Of a stretch of 64,000 nucleotides of DNA, positions 1 through 13,406 are shown one piece after another (the first letter of the stretch is position 1; each line of letters begins with the position of its first letter). Location of the stretch: NCBI GenBank assembly GCA_019671135.1, contig JAHRHY010000019.1:1092501-1156500 (forward strand), in the 5' to 3' direction. Source of the DNA: Linnemannia hyalina (Eukaryota; Mortierellomycota; Mortierellomycetes; Mortierellales; Mortierellaceae). The notes under the pieces are model-generated. The model worked only from the letters and a program-made list of their open reading frames with translations. It did not search any database and was not told the DNA's origin. A program made the translations under genes and the position numbers.

Positions 1-1
1 T

Positions 2-3000
2 ACCCATTCCAAAACCTCACCCATAACAGGGCCAGGAAGCGGAGCTGTTCTGATGGGTATGGATCAACTCAACCTGACTCTGGCTTCTCCGGTGTTTCCA
101 ACATTTACCGTTCTCAACTCTGACCATACTGACCCCGATCAACACCACTTGACCTTCCAAAAAGACCCCGCCGTCACCTCTTTCCTTGACCAATCGACTC
201 CCCTCGGCTTTGTCATCACCAACAAGAGTGTCATTCAGTACTTGGTGCATGTTTATTTCGAGTGCTTTCACCCCCACTGGATGATTGTCGATAAACAAAA
301 GTTTCTCGCCCAGCTCAAGGATCCAGCGTCGCCTCCGGACCCACTCTTGCTTGTCGCCATCTGCGCTGCTGGCGCAAAGTACTCGGATCACGAGGGACTC
401 TGCGCTGAACCTGGCAACCTCTCGACCATTGGCGAGCAGTTCCTGACCCATGCTCGTATCTTGCTTCAAGACCGGTTCGATATGCCTTCCATGTCGACAC
501 TTCAGGCGCTCTTGATCCTGTACTGGTGTCAAGTGCAGACGGGTCGTGCCAGTCTCCGCTTCATGTACGTTGGCATGGCTATCCGCATGGCTCAGGAGAT
601 CGGGCTCAATCGACCTTTGGATCCCAAGAGACTGAAGGATATGGATGAGCGCGAGGTTCAGATCCGAAAGACCATCTGGTGGTCATGCTACCAGGCAGAT
701 CGCTGGACGTCAGCTGCCCTCGGCAAGCCCATGGTAAGGTCATCATTTCTGTGCCAAACAATTCTTTGTAATTTTTGCTTCTTTTCGTTGTCTAACCGAG
801 TTGAATATGTATTGCGCTCCTTCTCAATAGGTTATTAGCGATGTCGACTGTATGGTGGACTACCCAACGAGCATGGATCCGAGCGAAAAGTTTTATATCG
901 ATTCCTTCTGCCATATGACTAGCTTGTCCAAAATTCTCGGCAAGATCATTCTCCACCTCTACACATCCACCAACGCCGCGACTTGCTCTTCAGCGGTGTT
1001 CTCCCATCTGGATCAGTCCCTGTCAGCATGGATCGCATCTATGCCCACGACAGGAAACGACTCGCAGGAGACATCCTTGCCGACACCCATTTCACTGGAC
1101 AGCGCCACCAATACGTCCACTCGCAAGACGGCCAGTCCACACCCTCACCAGCGGAGACGATCAACTGCCGGCAGCAAACCAGGGACCCCTGGCATTGTAC
1201 AACGACTGGCGATAGACAGTAATACTGATGCTCCTGGGCCAAGCGCCGTCGGTTATTATGCGCTGTTGTACCACACTGTTAGGATCATGCTCTACCGGCC
1301 TTTCCTTCACAACAGTAGCCTCGCGCCAGCATTGCCGCTGACTCTTCAGTCACCCTTGAGCCGGTGCCGCGAGTCGGCAGTGGCCATTTCCGAGATCGCA
1401 GAGAACATGGTGACGGATCAGCGTTCGTACAGACAGCTGTTCAACTCGATTCACTTTTCTCTCTGCGCAGCTGCTACTGTTCACCGGTTTGTCCTTGTCT
1501 CGCCCAAGGGATCCCTGGAAACTTCGAAAGGAGCCGATTCGATTGATGGTAAGAACACTGTGATCACTGATCGTATTGCTGATGTATCTTCTGATGTCTT
1601 GTTCTAAAATGCATGTCTGATCAAATGATTGTTCACTTGTGGATTCACTTTGAATTAGTTCGCACACCCCCGGCGGACGGGATCCCAACTACATCGACCA
1701 ATACCCCGACAACAATCTTCAAGGGACCCATCTCGTCCAAGACAGACTTGTACTATCTGGCACTTCTTCTCCGTATCCTCGAGAGCTGCTGTCGCTTCTC
1801 GGTCGAGAAGCTCCTGTTGCAATCCATCATGGACGGTTATTTCCCGCAGCGGTTCTTGACTGCAGAGGATTTGGTTTGGGCACGCGAGGAGGTGCACCGT
1901 CCCTTCACGATAGTACCCTTCTCGATCAAGCTGCCCTCCCAGACGCCCAGCGGGACTGGATCCATGGTGGCGCTCAACTTGTCATCTGGACCCGTCCCTC
2001 AGCAGTCGCAGTCTCAGCAACAGGAACCGCAGAGATCTTTGAACTCAACTCCCCAGTCGCCCAAGCAACGACCGGACCAGCAGGATACCCAGCTCCAGCA
2101 GCATCAGCAGTACCAACAGCGACTTCGACAGCAGCAACTGGATCAGCAGCAACAGGCCAAGCAACAACAACAGCAGCAGTTTGCTCAGACGAGGAAACCC
2201 AGTGGATCATCTTCTATGGCCTCAATGCTGAGCAACCCTGACCTTGGACCATTCAAACCCGACGCTGCTGAGGAGATGGCGATGCGTCAGGGACCATCCA
2301 ACGTCCGAATGTCTTCTGTCAGCGACGCAACCTATGTCATGAGTCAGCCCGTGGATTCGACCATGTCGGGGCAGTACCAAACGCAGCGGTACCAACGCGA
2401 GCTTGATCTTCTGCACGAGCAACATCGCAGTCAACAGACAGAGTTGGGTGAACACCACCACCGGCAGACTTTGCAGCTGCAGCAGGATCAATTATACCAA
2501 CAGGGGCAACAGAACCAGGAGTACGAGCAGCAACAGCAGAGGCAGCAAGTCTTGTTTGATCGGGAAGAGCAACAGGAACCGCATCTGCAGCAGTATGCAA
2601 CAGCTCAACAAAGTCCCACGATCGCCAGGAACAGGGCCGTATTCGGCATGATGAGTCCCGAGTCCCCCTATTCCGATCTGTCCGAGCACAGCATTACTAG
2701 CAACAAGCGCCAGAGCGACGGCACTTTGTCCAAGAAGCACAGCAAACAGCCTGCCCGACAACAGTTCCAACTGCAGCAGCAAGGTCAAGATCCCCACCAA
2801 AATCACCAACGCCACCAACAGCAGCAAAACCAAGAGCAGCAATCTCAGCAGCAGCAACAAGCCCAGGGCTTTTCTCAACAGGATAGCCACATGACTGAGG
2901 CGACCCCACCGGATCTCCACCCCACGGTGGCGCTGAGTGCGCTAACGGGGATGGCGGACAGTGACGAGATGGTGACAACAAATTCTGCACTTTCTGGTAA

Positions 3001-5728
3001 TGAACCTTGTTCTGCGAATACACCGCATGGTTTAGTGGTAGTAGGCACCCAAGTTCGTTTGTCTTCGCAGACTAACCTCCCGCCTGCACAACTTCCTACC
3101 ACTGCTACACTTTCCCATGACGCACTTGATACCCCTTCCTCGGGATACTCTAACACAAACGGTATGGACGATCGCCAATCCTTGACCGCTTATGCACATC
3201 CTTCTGGTACCATATCTGCAGTCATCAGTCAACAGACGGGAACCACAGACTTGTCGGAACGGAGCGGGATTACCAGCTTGGACGAACTCTTGGGACTTGA
3301 GCCAGCAGGATTCTACCCTGACTTGCCCACCGAGGATAACGCCAGCGCGTACGCCACCAACACGGGCAACTTGCCCATGACTGGTCCTTCCTCGACTGAG
3401 AAACAGAGTCAGACCCACCTCACAGGATCCTCAAACACCTCGGAACATCTTTGGTGCGGCGACAATAATAACAACAACAGCCCTAACAGCAGTGGACAAG
3501 GCAACAGTGGCAGTCAGAGCCACCGTAGCTCTATCGGCAGCGACAATGGCAACATGCAACGAGCTCAGAGTTACAACAACAACCAGGGCGGTCTCATCCC
3601 GAGCGGACCCGTCATGATGCCTCCTGGCCCCGTCAATGCAGCTTGGTTGGGAATTGACAACGTCAACACTGGAGTCTCTGGAGTTGGCAATCAGCCCCCA
3701 CCTCTTCGACAAGGCGATGCGCTCATCGGGTACCCTTACCCTTATGCGTTCACTTACGCGGCTCAACCAACTCTGCCGCCTTTGACACCTATGGGTCAGG
3801 GTCAACCTGTACCCTATATTGGATATGCTGCACGGTCGATCCCATACTCTCAGGGCCACGGCTATGTCTACGCGGCCGACGGCACAACACCCATGGGCGT
3901 CTATGTCACTGCGCCGATCCCTCAGCAATCGCAGGGCGGCGCGCCGGCTTTTGATGGAACGGGACTTGTCTGGCAGCAGCACCCTCAGTTTGCTGTCCCA
4001 CAAGCCATGTTGTCTCCACAGATGGTGGCGCACCAGAGTCACGATGTTCAGATGTATTCGCCTCGCATTCACCATACCTACTCTGGGCAACAACATCACC
4101 AACAGCAACAGCAGCCAGGCGCACAGCAGTCTCAGACTTTACCCTCTCAGCAACAGCCTGGTCAGCAGCAACAAACTGGTCAGCAGCAACAGGAAGGAGT
4201 TGCCCAGCAACAAAGACAGAACCAGCAGCAGCAGCAGCAAGCTTTGCCGATGTATGTTCTCAAGTCTTCTCAGCAAGAGCTGCAGGAACAACAACAGCAC
4301 CAGGCGGAACAGAACCAACAGCACAAGATGGAGCAGGTCCGACACCCATCTGCGACTCTTCTCCCACCTCTGCCCCAGAACGTGCACCGTCAGGAAAACC
4401 GACTCTTCTCTCCAACTTTGTCCAACACGACATTGGTCAACACGACCAGCAACTCGAACAGTAGTACCCAGCAGGAGACCAGCCATGGCGGCAGTTTTGG
4501 TCGCGAAATCGGCACTGGAGGAGATTCTTCGGGAGGCCGAGATACCTCGGAGAGCAACCAATCGACTTCAAGAGGATTGAACCGCCTGTCCCGGTCAGCA
4601 GATTCGTCGATGGAGGGCACCAACGAAAGTTCGTCCAACACCAAGCCTCCCAACTCGACCAAAGATGTTTCGAACTCGAACGAGTCAGATTCCACTTCCG
4701 ACAACAACCCAGGTTCCCAGTCGTTTTCCGCCGGCCCTGCAGTGGCCACGACATCAGACGCTGGTGCATTCTCCGAGGGCTCTAGCAGCGGAAGTAGCTC
4801 TGGCAGTGGCAGCAATGGCAGCGGAAGCAACAATGGAGCACCCAGCAAGTCGTTATGTGGTCAAACGTCCATCTTACCTTCTGGATCGGCCGAGTCTTCG
4901 ACGTCTTCGTCTGACTCAGCCTCTTCGACTTCTCCCTCCAGCGAAGCCAAGACTCAAGCTCAGAAGCAGTACTACCAAGCCCGCCAGCAAGCACAAGAGG
5001 CTGGAAGTGGCGACTCCAGTAGTAGCGGCGGAGGTGACAAGACTGGTAGTGGTCGCAGTGGCAGCAGGACTTCCAGCAACGGCGGAAGCGCAGATGGAAG
5101 TTATCAGTCTGGTGGCCGTCACCGACGCAAGAACAAGTACCGCGGCAGCAATGGACCCTCACCCAATAGCGGAGGTGGTCATGGCCCTAACGGTGGCAAC
5201 GGCGGGAGTGGTGCCGGTGGAAACAACAACAGCCGCGATGGCAACACTGATGGCGGTGGTCGTGGCGGCAACCGTCATCGTGCGGACAGTGACAATGCAG
5301 GATTAGGATCAGGATCGAACTCTGACTCATCGAATGACCCAGGCCCCAAGTCAGCCAGCAACCATCATCGTCGCAACAACAGTGGTGGGAACGCTGGTGG
5401 CGGTGGCAGTGGCGGCGGCAGTGATCGCGGAGTTGGGAACGGCGGCGATGGAGAAAGTAGCCACGGAAGCGGAATTGGTGGCTCCAAGAATCGATCGAAT
5501 CGAAAGGGCAAAGGTAACAACAACAAGAACACTGGTGGTGGCGGTGGTAGAAGCGGCAGGGGAGGAAATGTCACCAAGTCCGACAGCAGTGGCAACAACA
5601 ACACGAACAACACCCATATTAGTAAAGGTCAATATCAACCCCAGGCAGCAGCTTCTCAATCCGTTGAGGCTCCCATCAACTCATACACTAACGGTGGAAA
5701 CGGCGGACCAAAACGGGCTTCGAAGTAA
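2..5728 (+). CDS. Fungal-specific transcription factor (Fungal_trans domain), 5' partial
   Basis: The reading frame is open to the left edge, so the N-terminus, where a Zn2Cys6 DNA-binding domain would be expected, lies outside the window. Exons are 2-733, 831-1548 and 1659-5728; both introns are GT-AG and the visible CDS is 1840 codons including the stop. About residues 75-330 match the fungal-specific transcription factor middle homology region (PF04082 type), for example VYFECFHPHW, LQALLILYWCQVQTGRASL, AIRMAQEIGLNR and TIWWSCYQADRWTSAALGKP. After roughly residue 500 the protein becomes low complexity: Q-rich blocks, a P/Y-rich stretch, another Q-rich block, then a S/G/N-rich tail with RGG-like pieces near the C-terminus. 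It is presumably a nuclear transcription regulator; its target genes cannot be read from the sequence. The tail makes it far longer than usual members. It is convergent with the aminopeptidase gene. Confidence 0.88.
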
Positions 5729-7978
5729 GGACTGCGGACAACACCCCCGGCGGAGCTGAAGCATGTTGTGGACCATAGACTGGATTGGATGACAAGGGTT
5801 GGACCTTTGACCTCTGCCTGTTGACGGACAACCGCCTTTTTCCTCTCCGTTTTCATTTATTGTTCTTCAGTCATTCATTCTGTGCATCAATCTTAAACAA
5901 CCAGCTAATCAACTTTACGACCGTTTTCTCTTTCTTTTCTTCTCAACCATTCCATCATTTCCTCATTTTTTTCCCTCATCGTTCTTCTTTTTTTCATTTT
6001 CGTTTTTACCCCAAAAAATACCAGACTGGAAAGCTGAGAGTTCTTTCTCCTACTCTTCGTAACGTAGTCCCACATCAACGCGAAGATCCCTTTTTATTGT
6101 CAACAGCATAGGTGTCTCTTTTAACTTGTCGTGAAAATACATCCTGCGCTCGACCTATTACCTTTTTCTCTGGCCACCATCCTGCCTTTTTTTTTTTTTC
6201 GTCTTTCAAGTCAGTAAAAAGTCCATCGTTATCTTATCTGATTCGTACTTGGATGTTGCTTGCGGCACGAACCTTTTCGTTTCTGATCTATGCAAGAAGG
6301 GTAAACCCAACTCCCAAGGACATAACACCTAGACGATCTGAGCTCTTGAGACTGGTAACGTTCATTTGAAGCGGGCGAGGGGGCTTTCGCACTTCCTGAG
6401 AAATTTGGGACTTTTTTTTTTCACAGGCCTCTGGACCTGTCTGGTTGGAGGTAGCATCGTTGAAAGGCCGTGTCGACTTGTGAACTTTTGCCTTTTTTTT
6501 ATTCATCGTTTTGGTTCGATAAGGGAAACAATTGACAGATCTAGTGAGGGTGTCTGTACACAGCTTCAGCTTCTTTTGGCGATGCAGTGATGTAGTTGTT
6601 GATATGATGACTCTTTTTTTTTTTTTTTTTTTCGTGGAGGCGATACATGGTGGAAGGAGGGGTGGGGGGTATCAAAAGATGGAGGTGCAGCTCTTTAGAC
6701 AATCGTGGACGCGTTTTGGTTCTCGTGTGCTTTCGTGACATGGTTCTGTGGGCTCATCTTATTGGAAGGGATTTTCTTAAGACTACATCCTTCAGGCACA
6801 ACTTCTCAAAAAAAAAACAATGTGAAGATTATTCAGGTGAATCCAGGGAAGTGTCTTTCCAAAGTCCTTACTACACCATGAGCTCCCCCCTCTTCTTCCC
6901 TCCACAACCGACAGAACAAAAAAAAAAAAAGTTGCACCTTTAGTGCCTAAACCTTTCCGCTCTACTCTTGTCACCTTGTAGGCAGAGTGGCAAGCGTGAT
7001 GCCCAGCTGCTTCGGCGATCTTTTGTCAACTCATATCATCCTCGAACTGGGTCTTAACGACTCTTCACAGAGACTTCCATGGCCACTTTGTGATAAATGA
7101 TGGAAGGGGGAGGGAGGGGGGAGAGCAGACGGAGATCACAGCCGGAGGTGTCGCATGCTGGGTTGGTAAGTAAGCGTAGGGCTCTAGACTGCAGTGTGTA
7201 GTCTCTGGATGTGCCAAAGGTCTGGCCAGCCATCTTTTTGTTGTTGTTTTTTTGTCCTTTTTCTGTTCGGCGCTTGGGTTGTTAAACATCCATGATAATA
7301 CCCGACGGGGGGGGGGTTGTAGGCAACGCCGTCCGAAGAGTTTGGATCGAGTTTCGCGGGCTAGAAAAGACGCTGCTCCTTTAACCCATCCTTTGTTTGT
7401 TTGTTTGATGATGTTACTCATATTATTCGACAAGGTCCATTTCTTCCCCACGTACATGCCCGAGCTGGATAAGTATGCCACCACCTCACAAAAGAAGTAT
7501 CTTTTCTCAATGATGCCACCAACCTTCCTTCACCAGCCATCACACGTAACATCGGCGCGGCGGGAAAAAAAATACTACACTGCGTGATGCTCCAAGGCCC
7601 CAGCCAACCACCTTGTTTCCGTCGTTTCGATTTTGTTGGAGATGACAGTGTCCATGGGTTTCGGAGCTGAATCAGACTAGAAATGTCCGGTCCTCCCAAC
7701 CCCCCCCCTCCCTCTCTCTCTCTTCCTTGAGTTGACTTTAGGAACGTCTTCACAAGTGTTAATCAGTTGCGCTCAAGACGGATTTCGTAATCTATGAAGT
7801 TCTTAGATAGTCCCTTGGATAAAAAAAAATGTCGATCCATCACTCACAACAGCTGTATATAACAACGGCTCTAATTCAGAGCCAAAAGCGCTTTTTTTTT
7901 AATATTCCTGTTGACCACGCATCGTGTTGGTATCGTGTTTCTGTGTGTTTCTTCATCCTGGCGTTTCCTGATCCATAT
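5729..7978. other. Intergenic spacer between convergent genes
   Basis: About 2.25 kb between the transcription factor stop and the aminopeptidase stop. It is T-rich at the start, probably 3' UTR, and holds homopolymer runs such as poly-T near 6613-6632, poly-A near 6919-6930 and a G run near 7308-7316. Short open frames here have no recognisable protein features. I see no gene, tRNA or mobile element. Confidence 0.5.
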
Positions 7979-10518
7979 TTAGTCGACGGTCAAGCGAGCA
8001 TCGACCGAGGGGAACTCCTCAAAGAAGCCCTATAAAAGTGGGTACAGTACAAAAATTACATTCATGTTAATAAAGGCATCAGGAAGCAGACTTGCACAAG
8101 AATGATTATCAGGAACAAATGCAAAAGGCGAGAATGTACCTCGAACAACTGGATGGCAAGGGGAACATCCTCGGTACCGCAGACCTCGCGGCAAGAGTGC
8201 ATGCTCAACTGGGGGTTACCAACATCTAATTACGGTCAGTGAAGTTTAATAGAACAGTTAGAACCATTCAGCTCAAAAGCAAGTAAACAAACATATTCAA
8301 GCAACGAAAGCAAAGGAGTCCAAGACGTACCGACGGTGCGGAGACCGAGCTTAGCAGAGAGCATGGGACCAATGGTGGAACCGCAGGGGCTGTCGTTGCG
8401 GACAACAAACTCCTGAAGTGGGACGTTGTACTTCTTGGCGACCTCACGCAACACAACAGTCGTAGGAGCAGTGGTGGCGTAGCGCTATTTCAATTTCAAA
8501 GTTGGAAGCAACCACGCGTTAGTTTGCGAAAACTTTTGTTGTAACTAGATGTCAGCCTTAAAAGCCAGAACAGATGAGATCAAGAGTACATACCTGGTTG
8601 GCGTTGATCTTGACGACAACACCCTTGTGCATGTGAGGGCGGTGACCATCGTCGTGCTTCTCAGAATAGTTGGGGTGAACAGCGTGGGCCATATCGGCAC
8701 TGATCAAGTAACTCTTGGGCAAAGCCTCCAAGTAGGCAGTGGAGGCGTTGCTAGCCTGAGCCTCGCCGTCGTATGTGGCCAAGCTGAGACGCTCAAAGGT
8801 GCTGGGCAACAAGTTCGAGTCGGCACCGTGGGCAGTGTTGGATCCGACCTCCTCGTTGTCGAAAAGCGAGACGAGACGGATGTTGGGGTCGTTGGCCAAC
8901 GAGTCTGTGTTCTTCAAACTCCTGATCAAAGCCTAGTTTTTATCATTTGGAGTTACTTCTTGGTGAGCTGGTTGTTCGTATTTTTTCCGCACACTCGTTC
9001 AATCCACATGGCAATTACAAACAACAAAGGTCGACATACCTCAATGGAGCAGTAAGACATCATAAGGTTGTCAAGACGTCCAGAGAAGATGAACTCGTTG
9101 TAGGCACCTCCGATGGCCGAAGGCTGGGTGTCGTACAAGCACAACTCAAAGTCGAGAATCTGGTCAACTATCAGGCCAATGAAAACAAAGAAGGAAATGT
9201 TAGTTCAGCGGTCAGCTAAAAGAATGACGATCAACCACACGGAAACTCGCTCCTAGATGTTAATCGTTACCCTTGACGTTCAACTCGGCGGCGAGAAGGC
9301 TCATGAGGATGGGCTGGTGCTTCTCGGCGAGAGGAATGTCACCGTTGATCTCAGTGTCAGGCTTAAGAGGCTTAGCAGGCTCTCCAGTCAAGCTATTTGT
9401 CGTTTAAGAATGCAATCAAACGGTAAGTAATTATCTTCTTCGATTCAGGCTCAATGTCTCGCATATTTTGCAAAAGAGGACGCACCTCTTGGTGACGGTG
9501 GAGATCATGGGAGTCAAGTGGGTCTCGTTGTTGAACTTGAATCCATCGGCGCTGGTGGAGCGGTCCAAGTGGATAGCCAAAGTGGGGATACGGAGAATAG
9601 GTCTATTGAAAGGTGACAAATATATATTACAAGGTCAGCAAGATGACTCACAGGTAGTTTAGCCTGATTTAACAAGGGTATTAGAAGTTCAGAGAGGTTG
9701 GTTACCTGTCGATGCGGGCGAGACGGTTCTCCAACTTGCCATCCTCGGTGCGGACAACAACGCGACCAGCAACACTATTCGCGTGAAATGTCAATTGAGA
9801 AACAGGTGTGAGCCATGACCTCCTCGAGATTTTCTTCCTATTGAATTCAGTAACATGATCCGTCCTGTGCTCCTTGCAATGACGTACCTCAGGTCGCGGT
9901 CGAACCAGGTGTGCCTAGAAACGCCAGAATATCAATTGAGTATTAGCTACATGGAGTGATAATTCAATGCTTAACAACAAACTCCCACGACAGGCAAGCG
10001 ATCTCTACGCACCAGAGTCCACCTCCGTAGAGCTGAACGCCGACCTGCAAGTATCCCAACTTCTCCTTCTTGGAGACGGGCTTGACCTATACGCATCAAC
10101 GACACAGGAAAGAGAAAATGAAGACATGTGAGTGATTCACACCAATTACCCACTCCTGAATCACACACTACCTGAAGACCGCGAATAAAAGAGCATCCAC
10201 AACAAATCAAAACTGAGAAAACGAAACAAGTACCTTCAAGCAGGGAGAATCAGTATGAGCTCCAACAGCCGAGAAGCCGTTACCAGGCTTATACTTTCCA
10301 CCGACCGCAAAGGCAATCACAGCAGAGCGGTTACGGGTGAAGAAGTACTTTCCGTTACGCTTGAGGATTCCGTTCCAGCTCTCCTTCTCCTTGATCTCTT
10401 GGAAGCCTGCCTTGCGGAGACGGATGATGGCCTGTTCGGTCGCGTGGAAGGGCGACTGGGCCTGGTTGACAAAGTCCAAGAAGTCATGCGCTTCGACGGG
10501 GGCTGGGCGGATTTCGGT
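7979..10518 (-). CDS. APE4: Aspartyl aminopeptidase, peptidase family M18 (DNPEP/Ape4 type)
   Basis: A zinc aminopeptidase expected to remove N-terminal Asp or Glu from peptides. Eleven exons are resolved on the minus strand: 10518-10234, 10086-10013, 9914-9888, 9774-9706, 9602-9486, 9392-9271, 9167-9040, 8932-8594, 8484-8331, 8225-8140 and 8029-7979, giving 483 residues in frame to the stop. The order of motifs follows human DNPEP throughout: [109 protein letters not shown] and GFFEEFPS. The metal-binding and catalytic His, Asp and Glu motifs are all present. The resolved part begins in phase 0 at [14 protein letters not shown] without a Met, so a short first exon lies upstream. Candidates are 13 codons starting at 11188 (donor GTGAGC) or an ATG at 10920 followed at once by GTAATG. 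One exon is only 27 nt. Confidence 0.93.
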
Positions 10519-11302
10519 CTATGTTCGATGTGTTGGGATGGACAGGGGAGGAAGGTGAAAAGAAGGAAAATTGAGGTGTGAATGAGTGCGTGGTAGGAGG
10601 ATGGAGGCGTGTGATATTTTTTGAGGTGGGGGTGCGTGTGATGTCAATGACACGACTCTGAATCAAGTTCCCTTCATTCCTGTTCCCTCTCCTTTCTCCA
10701 TCCTCTCTCTTTTGTTTCTTCTCTTTATGCCTCGCATGAGCGTGAGTGTGAGTCAGCGTGATGTAAGACTCCATGAGCGGGGTTACTGAGCGTATAAGCG
10801 GTGAGTGAGTGTATAAGCCCGGGTGATTACATTCCACAAAGACCGCGAGGAGGTGGAGAAAGTCCTTGAGTGTCTGGCGATGATCCGCCCACTCAGGAGC
10901 AGCCTGCAGACCATTACCATGGTTGTTTATGTGTTGTCGGGGGGTTGTTAGGTTGAAAGGTAAAGAAAAGAAGGAAGAAAAGAAAAGAAAAGAAAAGAAG
11001 GGAACGGGATAGAAGAACAAACTTGAAAAAAAGAAGAGGCGGAAGAACCCACGCAAGCACCTACGGGAAAATGATTCCCTAAAGGGGACTCCATCCAAAC
11101 TCTCACACACAAAAACACAAGGTCCTAAGGAAATGACAGTGGTGCTCACAAAGAGACTGACGACGGCGTGGGAAACACTGCCGTTCATTGGTAGGCTGTA
11201 GCCAACATCAATTAAGCGTAGTATCGCAGCAATAGGGACGGTTCAAAAATGGACACTTTTTATGCGTAAATGGTGAGATGAAAACAAAAAGGCTAGTGAA
11301 GT
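10519..11302. other. 5' region of the aminopeptidase gene and 3' flank of PMT4
   Basis: Contains the unresolved first exon, 5' UTR and promoter of the minus-strand aminopeptidase, and the 3' flank of PMT4. The minus strand is pyrimidine-rich near 10980-11040. I see no separate gene. The longest open frame here (11188 down to 10484) runs through simple sequence and probably overlaps the first exon only by its beginning. Confidence 0.4.
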
Positions 11303-13375
11303 TTACTTGGCAAAGTGGAAGTCCCACTGAGGGAGGAACTTGCGACGGGCAAGGCCAGCAACATCGGGCGCACTGGTGCCGTAGGAAAGAGGGGCAAAGA
11401 ACAAAAACGATCCCAAATGGATAGCCATCAAGATGATTCCAGTCGCATACGCTATCACGGGGACAACCGCACGCTGGACATGGCGGGGTCGAGTCTCCGG
11501 GCCGGGGTCTGAGATGGGTCCATCCACTCCCTCGATAAAGATGAATCCATGCACTGCTGCCAACACCATGTACGAGAACACCAGCGCGGGCATGTAGTGG
11601 TGCAAGAACAGCGCACGACCCATCAGGAAGAAGGGGATGTAGTGGAACACCCAGCCAATAAAGAAGAATCCAGTCGCATAGTAGAATCTCTTCTGCACAT
11701 CTATTTATCACAATGACAACAAAGAAAACCAGATAGTCGATAATCGATTAGTGAAAGCGCATAGTCAGTGAACACATGTCATCAGAGTGACAACGAGGAG
11801 AACGAAAAGTACCTTGGTTCAAGGGGTAGAAGCCACGGCGACGGCTCAGGACATCAGCGCCCGATACACCGATAATAACAGCAAGAGAAGCAACGGCGAT
11901 CCACATGCCGATAGGGTTGCCGATCAAGTAGATCTGCTTGCGAGTATCGTTCTCTGTCCAGAAGGAAATGCCCTTGACCAGGAAGGGCCACTCAATGGGC
12001 GAGCTCTGGTAAGGGTGCGATTCAGTCAAGCCGGCGTTGTGCGAGATCATCTTTCCTTGGAGTTCAAGGAATTTGAGGATGAACGATCTCTTCTTGACCG
12101 CCTTTGAAGACTCTTGGTCAATCTCCGAGGCTAAGTTGGATGAATAGGCATGGGCCAAAATGTTAGCCAAGGCTTCTTCATGCACATTATGAATAGTTCA
12201 CGAGTCAATCTATTTCAATGAACGTACCATTCTTGCCCTCGATGTTGTCAGACAACCAGAGATTAGACTTTTGGACGATGTTCTTGTTGCCGTTGATCTC
12301 TTGCTGTTCAAAGCCCCAGGCAGGGAGCTTCTGAGGATGGGTCCAGATAGCCACCTTGGTCGACTGGTGAAGAAGCTTAAAGTTGCTGGCCATGGTGCGG
12401 AGCTTGTCGCCACCACTCTCAAGAATGATCTGGAAGGTTGTTTCATTGAAGCGGGAGCCGTCCTCGTTGGTCGAGTAGGTGGTGATCTCCTCGTTGGTGG
12501 TCATGGTGGGCGAAGCAACGTCGTGGGCCAAGAGCCACGATGAGGTGGTCACATGCAAGAGCCGAATGACATCCTTGTCCTTGACCTGTTTGCCAATCTT
12601 GGTGTTCTCAACGCTGTCACTGTAAATCTGCCAGAGGTTGTTGGGATCTTCATGAGAGTATCCGGTCACTTGCTGTCCAGCACTGCTAATGCGTCCATCA
12701 TCGTATCTCAAGGGATAGTTGTGATCGTGCGAGTGAAGGTAAACTGAGGTGTCCTTGTGGCGGATGGTGATGTTATCGCCATACTTGACATCTATTAGAC
12801 CAAGAAACGCGTCAAATACAAGTGTTTGTTAACACCTGGAGATATCCATAGAGCGTGACATTTGTAGCGCGAAGATGGGTCCAAAGGAGTTCAAACGTAC
12901 AAATGCCGTCGGCCATGGTGTTGCCTTTGAGAGTCTCCTGGAACTCGGTGCTCATAAAGTCGTCTCCAGGACCACTGTTGACCAGGATCGCAAAGTGAAC
13001 GTAGAACCAGAAAAGATACACGACAACGGGAATCAGGATCAAGCCAATGGCGCGGGCATAGAAGTGGTTCATGAACTGCTGCATGGTCAAGCGGCGGCGA
13101 ATATCCAAGATCTCCCAAAGATCCCAGATCACAGCCACACCAATCGTAGCAACGGTGAAGAGACCGACCATCTTGACACTATATCAAAGCATCAAGTAAG
13201 ATATCAGCACGTGCAGTGATAATGTAAAAGGGACAACTTATTGACCGAAGGTTATGCTCTCCATTTGCGAGTAGTGATTGTTACCTGGTCGTCATGGCAA
13301 TGGAGACACCGGTGGCGATCATCCATGACCACCACTTGAGTGAGAAGGGGCTATAGATAGACACAGAAAAGAAGA

Positions 13376-13406
<31 letters not shown>

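Noticed and set aside
2492..2920. Leu-rich minus-strand frame resembling a membrane protein
   Set aside because: It is the antisense of CAG/CAA repeats encoding poly-Q in the transcription factor.
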